Below, piece after piece: positions 32,150 to 40,940 of a stretch of DNA of 48,032 nt. Below the pieces are notes generated by a model. That model was given only the letters and a program-made list of their open reading frames with translations, was not told the origin of the DNA and did not search any database. Numbering within the stretch: position 1 is the stretch's first letter; every line of letters begins with the position of its first letter. The stretch is from a virus. The DNA is taken from IMG/VR virus record IMGVR_UViG_3300030329_002133, positions 1 to 48,032 of that record. One strand, given 5' to 3'. A program made the translations under genes and the position numbers.

Positions 32150-32359
32150 TTAACTTTTCGATTGTGTCCCACTCAATCTTAATAATTTCTTATATTCATT
32201 GGAACGATAAAATGTTGCTTTACTCATATACAATATTTTACCTAACTCTATTGGCTCTAACAAATCGAAGTGCAAACTATTGCTTACTCTTCTACCGAAA
32301 TTGTAGTTGTATCGCCAACTCAACAACTCAACTAAATCGGTTTTATTATACATACTCAT
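32150..32359 (-). CDS. Small HTH-like protein
   Basis: This 69-aa protein has a C-terminal half that reads like a helix-turn-helix (IELGKILYMSKATFYRSNEYKKLL, with L-G-K-I-L then S-K-A-T-F-Y-R as recognition helix), as in small phage regulators and resolvase tails. The ATG overlaps the stop of a five-codon leader (MRHLV) that itself follows AAAGGAAAGATA, so translation is probably coupled. It is an early gene of the minus-strand operon and could regulate it. Confidence 0.5.
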   Translation of the reverse strand: MSMYNKTDLVELLSWRYNYNFGRRVSNSLHFDLLEPIELGKILYMSKATFYRSNEYKKLLRLSGTQSKS

Positions 32360-32420
32360 ACTAAATGTCTCATTATCTTTCCTTTCGTAAATTAACTTGG
32401 ATCTTGTGTATTGTGTAATT

Positions 32421-32442
32421 TAACTTAAATTGCATTAAGTTA
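32421..32442. promoter_or_regulatory. Operator-like inverted repeat in the early leader region
   Basis: TAACTTAA (32421-32428) and TTAAGTTA (32435-32442) are perfect 8-bp arms separated by 6 bases, a layout typical of a dimeric repressor site. The surrounding 32380-32581 gap also repeats TAACTTGGA (32393-32401, 32490-32498) and related TTGGA/TCCAA words. No clear sigma-70 promoter is assigned. The 69-aa HTH-like protein downstream is one candidate binder. Confidence 0.35.
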
Positions 32443-32581
32443 GCTTATGGTAAATATATCTTACTATTGAGTAGGGATTTAGCATAAACTAACTTGGACT
32501 GCATTACTTGTATTGTAGGGTATAATTTAAATGGACTTGGACTAACTGATTACTCACTTAATCCAAATCCAATTAGATAAC

Positions 32582-32929
32582 TTATATCTCGTCTGAACTA
32601 CTTTCTGAACTATTTCCAAAGCTAATCCAAACTCTCTTATTATCTTTGCATAATGTAGCACTTTCTAAACCATTAGGCGCTACTACTACATTATCTGCTA
32701 ATACATTAGTTAATTTACTCTTAACTAATGAAATTAGACTTTCTGACTTCTGGGTAGCATTAACGAAAATTCCACCACTTGCTGTTGCTTTCTCATCATC
32801 AAGCATAGGCTTATCTGTCTTGGCTTGTTCGTTTGCTTTCTTTATTAGCTTAACTGCTAACTTTCCATTTATAGTTTCATCTGAACTTAACACTAACTGA
32901 TTAATGGATATTTTTTCTGAATTACTCAT
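32582..32929 (-). CDS. Hypothetical 115-aa protein, first gene of the minus-strand operon
   Basis: It starts with ATG at 32929 after AAGGA and ends 222 bases before the next gene. The protein is Ser/Lys/Asn-rich with a central beta-like core (KRVWISFG near the end) and an acidic Ser-rich tail (NSSESSSDEI). As the first minus-strand gene beside the divergent start region it is likely among the earliest expressed. No family recognised. Confidence 0.6.
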   Translation of the reverse strand: MSNSEKISINQLVLSSDETINGKLAVKLIKKANEQAKTDKPMLDDEKATASGGIFVNATQKSESLISLVKSKLTNVLADNVVVAPNGLESATLCKDNKRVWISFGNSSESSSDEI

Positions 32930-33093
32930 AACTTATTTATTCCTTATATTAATGATTAAATTTAAACTAATTGGATTTGAATTAACTCAACGAAAAATTT
33001 AAAACAAACCCAAAACGATAAGGTGTAGTCCTTTAATATACCTCGTACACACAATCTAATTGCATTTTTGAAATATTGGCCTTAGATTATACC

Positions 33094-33321
33094 ATGGTGA
33101 AAGTACCAAAAAATATTTTGCGAAAAATTTTAGAATTATCGGAAGGACATCAAACCTTGTCAAAGTTTAATTCAGAAACGGGACAGTGGGAAGATGTGGA
33201 ATATGATCCAAGTAATGAGACACATACACAAATTAAAGAGGCTCATTTAGCAGAAGTTGAAATTATGTGTGTAATTGAAGCTATCAGAATGGGAGTAATT
33301 GAAAGAAGAGAGTTGGACTAG
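33094..33321 (+). CDS. Small acidic helical protein, first gene of the packaging arm
   Basis: This 75-aa protein is taken from the ATG at 33094; a TTG at 33076 would extend it by six residues. No ribosome binding site precedes either, so leaderless or weak initiation is possible. The C-terminal half is an acidic helix (AHLAEVEIMCVIEAIRMG). It stands 164 bases from the divergent minus-strand gene. No function recognised. Confidence 0.5.
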   Translation: MVKVPKNILRKILELSEGHQTLSKFNSETGQWEDVEYDPSNETHTQIKEAHLAEVEIMCVIEAIRMGVIERRELD

Positions 33322-33394
33322 TATACTTAAAGTATTACTATTAGTAATTAATACATAATTCTAAGGAATTATTAAGTATTTAACTAAAAGTGCT

Positions 33395-33416
33395 ACTATA
33401 AGTATACTATAAGTAT
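33395..33416 (+). repeat. Tandem 11-bp direct repeat before the packaging genes
   Basis: ACTATAAGTAT occurs twice in direct tandem (33395-33405, 33406-33416), immediately before AGGAGG and about 20 bases upstream of the 74-aa gene. Each copy contains a TATAAG/TATACT-like -10 word. It may be a promoter region or a regulator-binding repeat; the surrounding 33322-33394 stretch repeats similar AAGTAT words. Confidence 0.45.
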
Positions 33417-33436
33417 AGGAGGTTGTCAAGTAAAAA

Positions 33437-33661
33437 ATGATCATTGGACAAAAAAAATCAAAAAAACCTACAAATAAAGAATTAGTGGGAATGTTAACAG
33501 CATTAGCTATTCAAGTCGAACGTATTCAGATGCATATGTTAAATGGGGACAAAGCCTTAGATGAATATATGAAGATGAAGGGCGATAAAGAAAAGTTTGT
33601 TAAGTATTTAGAAGAAAACTATAAAGATGATAAAGATAGTAAGAAGGCTGAAGGCAAATAA
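33437..33661 (+). CDS. Small helical protein upstream of terminase
   Basis: This 74-aa protein has a Lys-rich N-terminus, a central amphipathic helix (LTALAIQVERIQMHML) and a highly charged tail ending in KKAEGK. AGGAGG lies 15 bases before the ATG, somewhat far. It overlaps the next gene by 35 bases. No family recognised; its place suggests a packaging accessory. Confidence 0.55.
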   Translation: MIIGQKKSKKPTNKELVGMLTALAIQVERIQMHMLNGDKALDEYMKMKGDKEKFVKYLEENYKDDKDSKKAEGK

Positions 33662-34412
33662 TTTTGAAGAAGCTGAGTTCTATATATACCCACTGGACGA
33701 ATTTAAAGGGAGGAACCAGAAATATAAGCATTGGAGCAAGTGTTCTCCTGGCGATTGGGGAGTTAGTGACGACAATTATGTGGCTGAGTGCTTACAGCGT
33801 AACATTTATGGCACAAATGTGGAAATGGTCTTCCCGTATGGTAGGCAATTTGTTACAAAAACTGGCAAATTAGAGTTTGAACCGCATTATTATAGCAAAA
33901 ACTATAGTAATGTATCTACAAAAGGCTATAATGAGCTAGAAGCCAATAGGGACAGGGCAGAATTAGCCATAGATGCTTATTTGGCTTACAAAATGGCAGG
34001 AAAATCGCCAGATATGGAGAAAATAGGTAAATTATATAGGCCAGATCAAAAAAACCCCGCTATGGCTGTAAAAAGATTATTAAAAACTAAAGAGACTAAA
34101 AAAATTATGACAGAAAAATTAAAAGAAGTGTTAATCGACCGAGATATTGATGAGGGATACGTTCTAGATATTATTAAGGATGCGGTAGACGTAGCTAAAA
34201 TGAAGGAAGATCCAGCTAATATGATACGTGCTGCTAAGGAATTATCAGAATTTCTAGAAATGAAGCCTAAACAAAAGCAATTGACTGAATCTGTAGAAAT
34301 GGACATCTCTCATCAGATATCTACAAACTTTGAAAAAGAAAGAAAAAAACTAAAGGCGACCAAAGTAAGTGAAATCGATAAAGAAGACAATAGAAGTACT
34401 ATCAAAGAATAA
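33627..34412 (+). CDS. Probable small terminase subunit
   Basis: This 261-aa protein has an N-terminal beta/aromatic part (about 1-85), then a helical DNA-recognition-like core with KLYRPDQKNPAMAVKRLLKTKE (about 133-154). A further helical region, RDIDEGYVLDIIKDAVDVA then AAKELSEFL, resembles the oligomerisation part of small terminases. The tail is basic/acidic and probably flexible. It lies immediately upstream of the large subunit, the usual place. The ATG at 33627 overlaps the previous gene with no strong ribosome binding site, so it may be translated by coupling. Confidence 0.6.
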   Translation: MIKIVRRLKANNFEEAEFYIYPLDEFKGRNQKYKHWSKCSPGDWGVSDDNYVAECLQRNIYGTNVEMVFPYGRQFVTKTGKLEFEPHYYSKNYSNVSTKGYNELEANRDRAELAIDAYLAYKMAGKSPDMEKIGKLYRPDQKNPAMAVKRLLKTKETKKIMTEKLKEVLIDRDIDEGYVLDIIKDAVDVAKMKEDPANMIRAAKELSEFLEMKPKQKQLTESVEMDISHQISTNFEKERKKLKATKVSEIDKEDNRSTIKE

Positions 34413-34494
34413 AGAAACTTTGGAACTATTTATAGCTACTATGAGAGAAGTCGCTCAAGACTTAGCTATAAAGGTTATTGTAAAGCGTAAATAG
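34369..34494 (+). CDS. Possible 41-aa bridging ORF between terminase genes
   Basis: A GTG at 34369 inside the small terminase end opens a 41-codon frame that ends exactly on the large terminase start (TAGTG overlap). The product is a basic helix with hydrophobic residues (LELFIATMREVAQDLAIKV). The start/stop overlap suggests it could couple translation of the large subunit, which otherwise lacks a good ribosome binding site. Size makes it uncertain. Confidence 0.35.
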   Translation: MKSIKKTIEVLSKNKETLELFIATMREVAQDLAIKVIVKRK

Positions 34495-35978
34495 TGGATA
34501 AAGAAAAAATTTTATTAGAGATGGAGAAAGATATGCTCCTATTCGGCCGCATGGTTATGCCGAATATGTTTAGTGAGAACTCTCCTAATTTTCACTACGA
34601 TATAGTTAAAAAACTCCATCACCCTAATACAAAACAAACAAATGTAATTGCTCCTCGTGGTCATGCAAAGTCCTCTATCGTAGCTGGTGTTTACCCTTTA
34701 TATCACTTAATGTTCGATAAAGGTGTTAAAGTCATTGTATTGGTTTCAAGAACACAAGGCCACGCAACTAAGTTATTAGGAACTCTCAAAGATGTTTTAG
34801 ATTATTCAGAACAGTTTAGATATTTTTTTGGATATTGGGGACAAAATTCAGCAAAGAAATGGACAAATACAGAGGTAGAGTTAAAAGATGGAAGTGTTAT
34901 TATATGTAAAGGGACTGGACAGCAAATACGTGGTATCAAGCATGGTAACCAACGTCCGACTCTTTTAATACTTGATGACCCTGAAGATGAAAATAATACT
35001 AAAACAGCAGAATCTATGGAGTATAATCTTCGTTGGTTGCTACAGTCTGGTGTTCCATCCCTAGATCCTCTTCGTGGAAAGATTGCTGTTATTGGTACTC
35101 CCCAACACCAGAGATGTATGGTAGAAACCTTAAAAGATATGAAAGGTTGGGATACTTTAGAGTTTAGACCTGTATTAGAAACAAATTACTCTTTATGGCC
35201 TGAAGTATGGCCCATTGAGAAATTAAAACAGAAAAAAGAAGAATTAGATAGTATTAATAGGTTATCTGTATTTTATAGAGAATATTTATGTCAAATTGTA
35301 GGTGACGAAGATAATTTATTTAGAGAAGAGCATTTAAACTATTATAAAGGATATTTAGAGAAAAATGAACAGGGATTGTCGAACCTCGTGCTGACGAGCT
35401 TAAATGGCGAGGAAGTCAAAGAGGTTAGACCTGTAAACGTGTTTACTGGCGTCGATCCCGCATCTAGCACTGCCCAGACTGCCGACTTCTCGGTAATATT
35501 TAATATTGCTATTGATGAAGATAATAATAGATTTGTTTTACCTTATTACAGAAAAAGAGCTAAACCTTTACAATTAGCAGATGCAGTAATAGATAACTTC
35601 AGACTTCATAAAAGTTCTAAAACTAGAATTGAGTCTGTTGGTTATCAAGAAATGTTAAGACAATATATTAAGGAAAAGTCAGAAGAGTCAGGTATGTTTA
35701 TACCAGGATTAGAAATTAAAGAAAATCCAAGAACGTCTAAATCTTATAGATTAGAAAGTTTGCAACCATTATTTGCTAGTGGAAAAGTGTTTATACAGGA
35801 TAATATGCAACATTTCGTAGATGAACTATTATTATACCCAAGAGGTAAGCATGATGACTTATTGGATGGTTTTTTCTATGCTAATAAAAATTGTTATAGA
35901 CCAGTGCATGATGTAGGTGAAATTAAGCAAAAAGAAGAGAATTTATATCAAAAAGCAAAGAATTGGAAATTATTTTAG
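34494..35978 (+). CDS. terL: Large terminase subunit (DNA packaging ATPase/nuclease)
   Basis: This 494-aa protein has an N-terminal packaging ATPase with Walker A APRGHAKSS (53-61), the VSRTQGHA segment and Walker B LLILDDPED. It also has a C-terminal RNase H-fold nuclease with FTGVDPASS and a late DDLLDGF acid pair. It translocates DNA into the procapsid through the portal and cuts the concatemer. GTG at 34494 overlaps a small upstream frame (TAGTG). It is followed by a good promoter candidate and the portal gene. Confidence 0.93.
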   Translation: MDKEKILLEMEKDMLLFGRMVMPNMFSENSPNFHYDIVKKLHHPNTKQTNVIAPRGHAKSSIVAGVYPLYHLMFDKGVKVIVLVSRTQGHATKLLGTLKDVLDYSEQFRYFFGYWGQNSAKKWTNTEVELKDGSVIICKGTGQQIRGIKHGNQRPTLLILDDPEDENNTKTAESMEYNLRWLLQSGVPSLDPLRGKIAVIGTPQHQRCMVETLKDMKGWDTLEFRPVLETNYSLWPEVWPIEKLKQKKEELDSINRLSVFYREYLCQIVGDEDNLFREEHLNYYKGYLEKNEQGLSNLVLTSLNGEEVKEVRPVNVFTGVDPASSTAQTADFSVIFNIAIDEDNNRFVLPYYRKRAKPLQLADAVIDNFRLHKSSKTRIESVGYQEMLRQYIKEKSEESGMFIPGLEIKENPRTSKSYRLESLQPLFASGKVFIQDNMQHFVDELLLYPRGKHDDLLDGFFYANKNCYRPVHDVGEIKQKEENLYQKAKNWKLF

Positions 35979-35985
35979 AAAGTTC

Positions 35986-36015
35986 TTGACAAATCCATAA
36001 AAATTCCCGTAATTT
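35986..36015 (+). promoter_or_regulatory. Sigma-70-type promoter candidate before the portal gene
   Basis: TTGACA (35986-35991) and TAATTT (36010-36015) are separated by 18 bases in the gap after the large terminase. The -35 is a perfect consensus and the -10 fair. It would drive the small ORF at 36032 and the portal, scaffold and capsid genes with host sigma-70 polymerase. Confidence 0.5.
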
Positions 36016-36031
36016 AACCCCAAATAGTTGT

Positions 36032-36190
36032 ATGTCAAAAAAAGATCTTAAAAAGTATACATTAAGTTTTAAATCTTTTCTTGAAAAGTTAGATTTACTT
36101 AGCAGATTGGAGATACCAGAGGGGTATAAAGTTATAGATGCCAGAAAACATTCAAAAAAGAAAAGCAAGAACAAGAACTCAGACGGATAA
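36032..36190 (+). CDS. Small basic protein overlapping the portal start
   Basis: This 52-aa ORF starts at ATG 36032, about ten bases after the likely transcription start of the promoter candidate, and overlaps the portal gene by 53 bases in another frame. It is a short amphipathic helix followed by a Lys/Arg/Asn-rich end. No ribosome binding site precedes it. It could be a leader that feeds ribosomes to the portal gene. Confidence 0.35.
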   Translation: MSKKDLKKYTLSFKSFLEKLDLLSRLEIPEGYKVIDARKHSKKKSKNKNSDG

Positions 36191-38465
36191 AGACAAGAAG
36201 ATTGTTTTTGGTTATGAAGATGGTCCAGCAATAAGTGTAAAAGAAATCCCTAAGGATGTACAACTATCAAAAGAATTATGGCATGAATACAACAATGAAA
36301 GACAGTTGTGGGCCCAAAAATTTCAAGAGTCAGTAGAGTTCCGTGCAGGAGCACAATGGACTAATGAAGAACAAGAAATCTTAGAAGCTCGTGGACAAGC
36401 TCCAATAGTAGTCAATAGAATACACCCTATCGTAGAAACAGCTAAATCTTTACTTACATACAACTCACCTCAATTTAGATCAAGTGCTAGGGAAGATTCT
36501 GACAGAGATACAGCCAAGGTATTTTCAGACCTTTTTGCTTATATCTGGGATAAGTCATCTGGAGATGAAGAATTAAAAAAAGCTATTGACGACTATTATG
36601 TAGGGGGCATGGGAGTATTTACAGTATTTCAAGACCCGATGGCAGATTTAGGAAAGGGTGAAGTAGTTATAAAGTCTGTAAATCCTTTAGATGTATATAT
36701 TGACCCAAATGCTAAAGATATATATGCAAGAGATGCTGCTCATATTTTAGTTGCTAAGTATTTAACTGATGAACAAGCAGAGCACTTATATCCTGAATAT
36801 ATGGATAAGATTGAAAATTCAGAAGAAGACAATGGTATGGGAGCAGGAGATTATCCTATTACTGATTTAGCTGCTACTGAAGGTCAAATGTTCCGTGCAG
36901 GAGATGATAATAGATTTCACACTAAACGTAAATATATCGAAAGATATACTAGAGAATTAGAATTTTATTATAATGTTTACGAACCTTTCTCTGATCGTGA
37001 ATTTTTATTTACGACTAAAGAACATAATAAATATAAACAGAGAGGGTATATAAAAATAAGAAAAATTACTGGTGAGGAACTAATTATTCATGATGAAGAA
37101 GCTATTTTGGATTTAATGAAAATTATTGTAAAAGACGGACCTCAGTTTCATTATCAATTACCAGAACCTCAGTATGATGAAATGGGTCAAATAATTCCTC
37201 AACCTCCAGTTAGAGTTCCAGGGCCAGAAACTAAAGACGCAATTCCAGGTAGTACAACTGTTTTAATACCTATTACTGTAGAAGAATTGATTGGGATGGG
37301 AGAAATAACATCAAACAAAGTAGAAAAACCTTGTATTAAACAAGTAGTTTCAGTTGGAGATACTTTACTTTACACAAGAATGCTACCAACAGAGGATTAT
37401 CCTATTATTTGTTTAATGAATGTCCATCACAGAAATCCATATCCTGAATCTGATGTAAGATTATATAGACCAATGCAAGAATATATTAACAAAATACGTT
37501 CTTTAATCATTGCACACGCAAGTACGAGTACAAATGTTAAGCTCTTAATACCTAGGGGCTCAGCAGATCTTCGTCAGATAGAAGAGGAATGGAGCAAAGC
37601 TGGAACCAGTGTTATAGAGTTTGATGCTGAGCTAGGTGCACCAATAGTTGCTGGTCCAGTTCCATTGCCTAATGAATTGTATAAAAATGAAGCAGATGCT
37701 AAATATGACCTAGAATATGGTTTTGGTATATTTGAATTGATGCAGGGAAGCACTCAAAGTGCTCCATCCACTTATCGTGGAACAATGGTTATAGATGAAT
37801 TTGGTCAAAGAAGAATTAAATCAAGAAGAGATGATATAGAAAACTTTTTAAATCAAGTCGCAAAGGTTGCAATACCATTAATACAACAATTATACACAGA
37901 AGAAAAAGTAATTAGGTTAGTGCAACCTAACGGCCTTGAAAAAGAAGAAAGAATTAATTTTTACACTGAAGTTGATGGAGAAACAGTTAAGAAATTCCAT
38001 GATATTGGTGTAGGAAAGTATGATTTAGTAGTTGTATCAGGCTCTACATTGCCAACAAATAGAATGGCATTATTAAATACTTACATGGAAATGTATAAGA
38101 TGGGTCTAATAGACCAAGTAGAAGTCTTGAAGAAGTCAGAAGTTGTAGATATAGAAGGTGTATTAACAAGACACGGACAAATGCAACAATTAATGGCACA
38201 AAACGAACAATTACAAGAAGAATTGAAGAAGGTCAAAGGAGACCTTCAAACTGCTTCACGTGAAGAAATGCACGCTAAGAAGCGTTTAGAAGTAGAAAAA
38301 TTCAGTGGTGATTTAGATAAGATATCGAATCGTGCTGAAATGGCATCTAGCCTTATGAAAGCTAGATTAAACGATGCAAAATCAAATCTGATAAACTCCG
38401 TTAAACCAGAAGGAGAAGAGTCTAGTGACCTATACGATGAGATAGCACAAGACGAATTACTATAG
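36138..38465 (+). CDS. Portal protein, P22-type
   Basis: This 775-aa protein has the P22-like portal order: a charged N-terminus, ELWHEYNNERQLW (about 46-58), QWTNEEQEILEARGQAPIVVNRI (about 75-97), YVGGMGVFTV, and VNPLDVYIDPNAKD near 186-199. A later YRGTMVIDEFGQRR clip/stem region and a long C-terminal coiled coil (barrel-like, about 680-750) follow. Twelve copies form the channel for DNA packaging and exit. It directly follows the large terminase and precedes scaffold and capsid genes. Confidence 0.88.
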   Translation: MPENIQKRKARTRTQTDKDKKIVFGYEDGPAISVKEIPKDVQLSKELWHEYNNERQLWAQKFQESVEFRAGAQWTNEEQEILEARGQAPIVVNRIHPIVETAKSLLTYNSPQFRSSAREDSDRDTAKVFSDLFAYIWDKSSGDEELKKAIDDYYVGGMGVFTVFQDPMADLGKGEVVIKSVNPLDVYIDPNAKDIYARDAAHILVAKYLTDEQAEHLYPEYMDKIENSEEDNGMGAGDYPITDLAATEGQMFRAGDDNRFHTKRKYIERYTRELEFYYNVYEPFSDREFLFTTKEHNKYKQRGYIKIRKITGEELIIHDEEAILDLMKIIVKDGPQFHYQLPEPQYDEMGQIIPQPPVRVPGPETKDAIPGSTTVLIPITVEELIGMGEITSNKVEKPCIKQVVSVGDTLLYTRMLPTEDYPIICLMNVHHRNPYPESDVRLYRPMQEYINKIRSLIIAHASTSTNVKLLIPRGSADLRQIEEEWSKAGTSVIEFDAELGAPIVAGPVPLPNELYKNEADAKYDLEYGFGIFELMQGSTQSAPSTYRGTMVIDEFGQRRIKSRRDDIENFLNQVAKVAIPLIQQLYTEEKVIRLVQPNGLEKEERINFYTEVDGETVKKFHDIGVGKYDLVVVSGSTLPTNRMALLNTYMEMYKMGLIDQVEVLKKSEVVDIEGVLTRHGQMQQLMAQNEQLQEELKKVKGDLQTASREEMHAKKRLEVEKFSGDLDKISNRAEMASSLMKARLNDAKSNLINSVKPEGEESSDLYDEIAQDELL

Positions 38466-38493
38466 GAAATGGAGAATTGGAAAAGGAGATAAG

Positions 38494-39444
38494 ATGAGTA
38501 ATAATGAAGACAACTTGACACAAACACAAGAACAAAAAGTGGAAGAAACGACTGCAAATCCTTCTTCCCCTACACAAGAAGACATATTTAACGAAGTATT
38601 TGGTGATTCAAAAGCTGATGAATTTGTAGCTAAAGTTCCATCAGAACCAAGTGAAACTGTTGAAAGTGGACCTTCGGATGTTCAAGATGTAAGTGAACAA
38701 GGGAATGAAGCCGATAGTTATAAGTATTGGCAAAGTCAAGCAGATAAAAGACAAGCAGAACTTGATGCTTTAAAATCTCAAGTAGCGGATATCGAAGATG
38801 TAATGCCAATTGCAAGACATCTTAAAAGAAATCCAGAGATAATTCAAAATCTTGCTAGTCAAGCTAATCAGGAGACAGTAGAACCTTTACAGAGACCTGT
38901 TAAACCTAAGAAGCCTGCAGACTATGATCATTCCGAAGCACTAGCTGACCCTGAGAGCGATTCTGGAAAGTATCTTTCTCAGAGAGAAGCGTATATGGAC
39001 GGTGTGACTGATTATATGGATAAACAAGAAGCAATCAGACAAGAACAGTTAGCTTTGCAACAGCAAGCTCAAATGCAACAAGCTAGAGACAATCAGGTTT
39101 CCAGTGAATTGCAGGGAAAACATGGAATGTCTGCTAGTGAAGCTCAACAGTTTATCAATGAAATGAGTCGTCCTGAGTCTTTAACTTTAGACAATTTAGT
39201 GAAATTGCACAAAATTAACACTGGACAAGGTGTTGATACAACTCAGGTTAGCCAATCTGTTACACAAGTAACTGAAGAAGCTAAAATGAAACAGCAAACA
39301 TTAAATAATAGAAAGGATAAGTTGGAAATACCTAGGCCAATAGGTGTCCAACCAGGTGCTTCAGTGCAGTCATCTAAAAGTGTAGAAGATAACATGATGG
39401 ATTCTATGATTAACAACTTTAACAAAAAGAATCCATTTCAATAA
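38494..39444 (+). CDS. Probable scaffolding protein
   Basis: This 316-aa protein is acidic and Gln/Glu/Ser-rich, with a disordered N-terminus (about 1-75), a helical middle (about 75-130 and 160-215) and a basic C-terminal patch (about 265-290) ending NNFNKKNPFQ. This is the usual composition of scaffolds that template the procapsid, and it sits just before the capsid gene. The start follows AAAAGGAGATAAG. No protease motif is seen. Confidence 0.75.
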   Translation: MSNNEDNLTQTQEQKVEETTANPSSPTQEDIFNEVFGDSKADEFVAKVPSEPSETVESGPSDVQDVSEQGNEADSYKYWQSQADKRQAELDALKSQVADIEDVMPIARHLKRNPEIIQNLASQANQETVEPLQRPVKPKKPADYDHSEALADPESDSGKYLSQREAYMDGVTDYMDKQEAIRQEQLALQQQAQMQQARDNQVSSELQGKHGMSASEAQQFINEMSRPESLTLDNLVKLHKINTGQGVDTTQVSQSVTQVTEEAKMKQQTLNNRKDKLEIPRPIGVQPGASVQSSKSVEDNMMDSMINNFNKKNPFQ

Positions 39445-39459
39445 AAAGGATGATGAATC

Positions 39460-40887
39460 ATGGCAGATCAATATAGTATAACTGCAGGGGATGCAATTCA
39501 GGGTACATCGATTAATGTCGATAGACGAATTTTTAACTTCGGTGAAAGAATTGCTGAATTAGCTCCCCAACAATCGCCTTTCTTCACATATTTATCTAAT
39601 GTTTCAAAGGTGCCAACAGACGATCCAGTCTTTAAGTTCTTAGAACAGAGACATCAATGGCAAAGACGTAACTTCCAAATCACCTCAGCAGGTGAAGTAA
39701 CTGGAGCAGCAGCTGGTACACCAGCAGATTCAGATTGGAACGTTACTGCATTTGACGTAGAATGTTTATATGACAAATATGGAAGAGAAGTGACAACAGC
39801 CGTTCGACCTGAGTATTTTGTAGTCGGACAAATGGTAGCAATAGAATGTGAATGGGATGAAGATGGTAGTGACGGAAGTGACAAACCTGCGATTGCTTAT
39901 TACAGAGTAACAGCAGTGGATAACTCAAATTCCGCAAAAGCTATTTTAGCAATGTCATTCGTAAAAGCTATGCTAAAAGCAACAAGAAGTGCCGATGGAG
40001 CAGACGCTGCAACTAAAGGACTTATCACAGTAACATCAGGGGATAAACTACGTTTTGACGCTGGTATGAAAGGACAAGTTATTGGTTCAGCTTTCGCAGA
40101 AGGTGGAACTGATCCAGAAGGATGGAAAGACGAGTTCTACAACAGAGAAGGATACTGTCAAATCTTTAAGACTTCAGTACCTCTATTCTCTGGTACAGCT
40201 CTAGCAACCAGATATCGTGGAGAATCAAATGAATATATGCGTGTATATCAAGAAAAACTTATGGAACATAAGATGGACCTTGAGCATGCTATGTTATTTG
40301 GTATCGGAACAGATTCAAACCCTGCCTCTGGCGGACCACTTCGTAGAACATGGGGTATCGTACCTTATACTGAAGCATATGGTAAAGTGAAAACTTTTGC
40401 TTATGCATCAGCTAACTACGATCACTTCATTGATTCTATGGAAGACGTTTTCTCACCAGAATCTGGAAACAGCGGTGAGAAACTTGTATTAGCTTCAAGA
40501 AAAGTTCTATCTTGGTTAAATAAACTAGGTGGAAGTTCATTCTTAGGTAATACCATGGCTTTAAATAGTCAAGTAGGAAGCGGTCTTGATATTCAAAATA
40601 TCAAGGGTAGCTTCGGTCATCAAGTCACAAGAGTTTCAACTCTTTATGGTAATCTTAACTTTGTTTTAGAACCTTTGTTCAGAAACCAACATGAGAATAC
40701 TGCGATTATGATTGACCTTAACAACGTAGCTTACAGACCATTAGCTGGTAACGGAGTATCTCGTGATACTCAAATTATCACTAACGTTCAAAATAGAAAC
40801 GTTGATGGAAGAAAAGATATGATTCTTACAGAAGCAGGTCTTGAAATCCAACTTCCTGAAACTCATACTGTATTACAGTTTAGTTAG
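39460..40887 (+). CDS. Major capsid protein
   Basis: This 475-aa protein begins with a short N-terminal arm, then RIAELAPQQSPFFTYL (about 28-43), VPTDDPVFKFLEQRHQW (about 51-67), and later the YCQIFKTSVPL and EYMRVYQEKLMEH segments (about 230-275). The early P-Q-x-S-P-F-x-T-x-L pattern is seen in SU10-type HK97-fold capsid proteins of podoviruses. It lies directly after the scaffold, and its codon use is less AT-biased than its neighbours, as expected of a highly expressed gene. The start has AAAAGGATGATGA upstream. Confidence 0.85.
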   Translation: MADQYSITAGDAIQGTSINVDRRIFNFGERIAELAPQQSPFFTYLSNVSKVPTDDPVFKFLEQRHQWQRRNFQITSAGEVTGAAAGTPADSDWNVTAFDVECLYDKYGREVTTAVRPEYFVVGQMVAIECEWDEDGSDGSDKPAIAYYRVTAVDNSNSAKAILAMSFVKAMLKATRSADGADAATKGLITVTSGDKLRFDAGMKGQVIGSAFAEGGTDPEGWKDEFYNREGYCQIFKTSVPLFSGTALATRYRGESNEYMRVYQEKLMEHKMDLEHAMLFGIGTDSNPASGGPLRRTWGIVPYTEAYGKVKTFAYASANYDHFIDSMEDVFSPESGNSGEKLVLASRKVLSWLNKLGGSSFLGNTMALNSQVGSGLDIQNIKGSFGHQVTRVSTLYGNLNFVLEPLFRNQHENTAIMIDLNNVAYRPLAGNGVSRDTQIITNVQNRNVDGRKDMILTEAGLEIQLPETHTVLQFS

Positions 40888-40899
40888 GAATAAACTAAT

Positions 40900-40931
40900 G
40901 AGGGGGGTTGAAATATACTCCCCTCTTATAG
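40900..40931 (+). terminator. Hairpin after the capsid gene, partial terminator candidate
   Basis: GAGGGG (40900-40905) and CCCCTC (40920-40925) form a 6-bp GC-rich stem with a 14-base loop, followed by TTATA. It sits between the capsid stop and the next start, where partial terminators often set a high capsid-to-downstream ratio. The U tract is short, so termination is probably incomplete. Confidence 0.5.
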
Positions 40932-40940
40932 GAGAAAATT

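Noticed and set aside
20223-33093. A CRISPR array or diversity-generating retroelement.
   Set aside because: No regularly spaced repeats, Cas genes, reverse transcriptase or template/variable repeat pair were seen.
34494-34500. An alternative ATG start for the large terminase at 34521.
   Set aside because: The GTG at 34494 overlaps the upstream frame (TAGTG), and the N-terminal residues before the later ATG fit the helical start common in this family.
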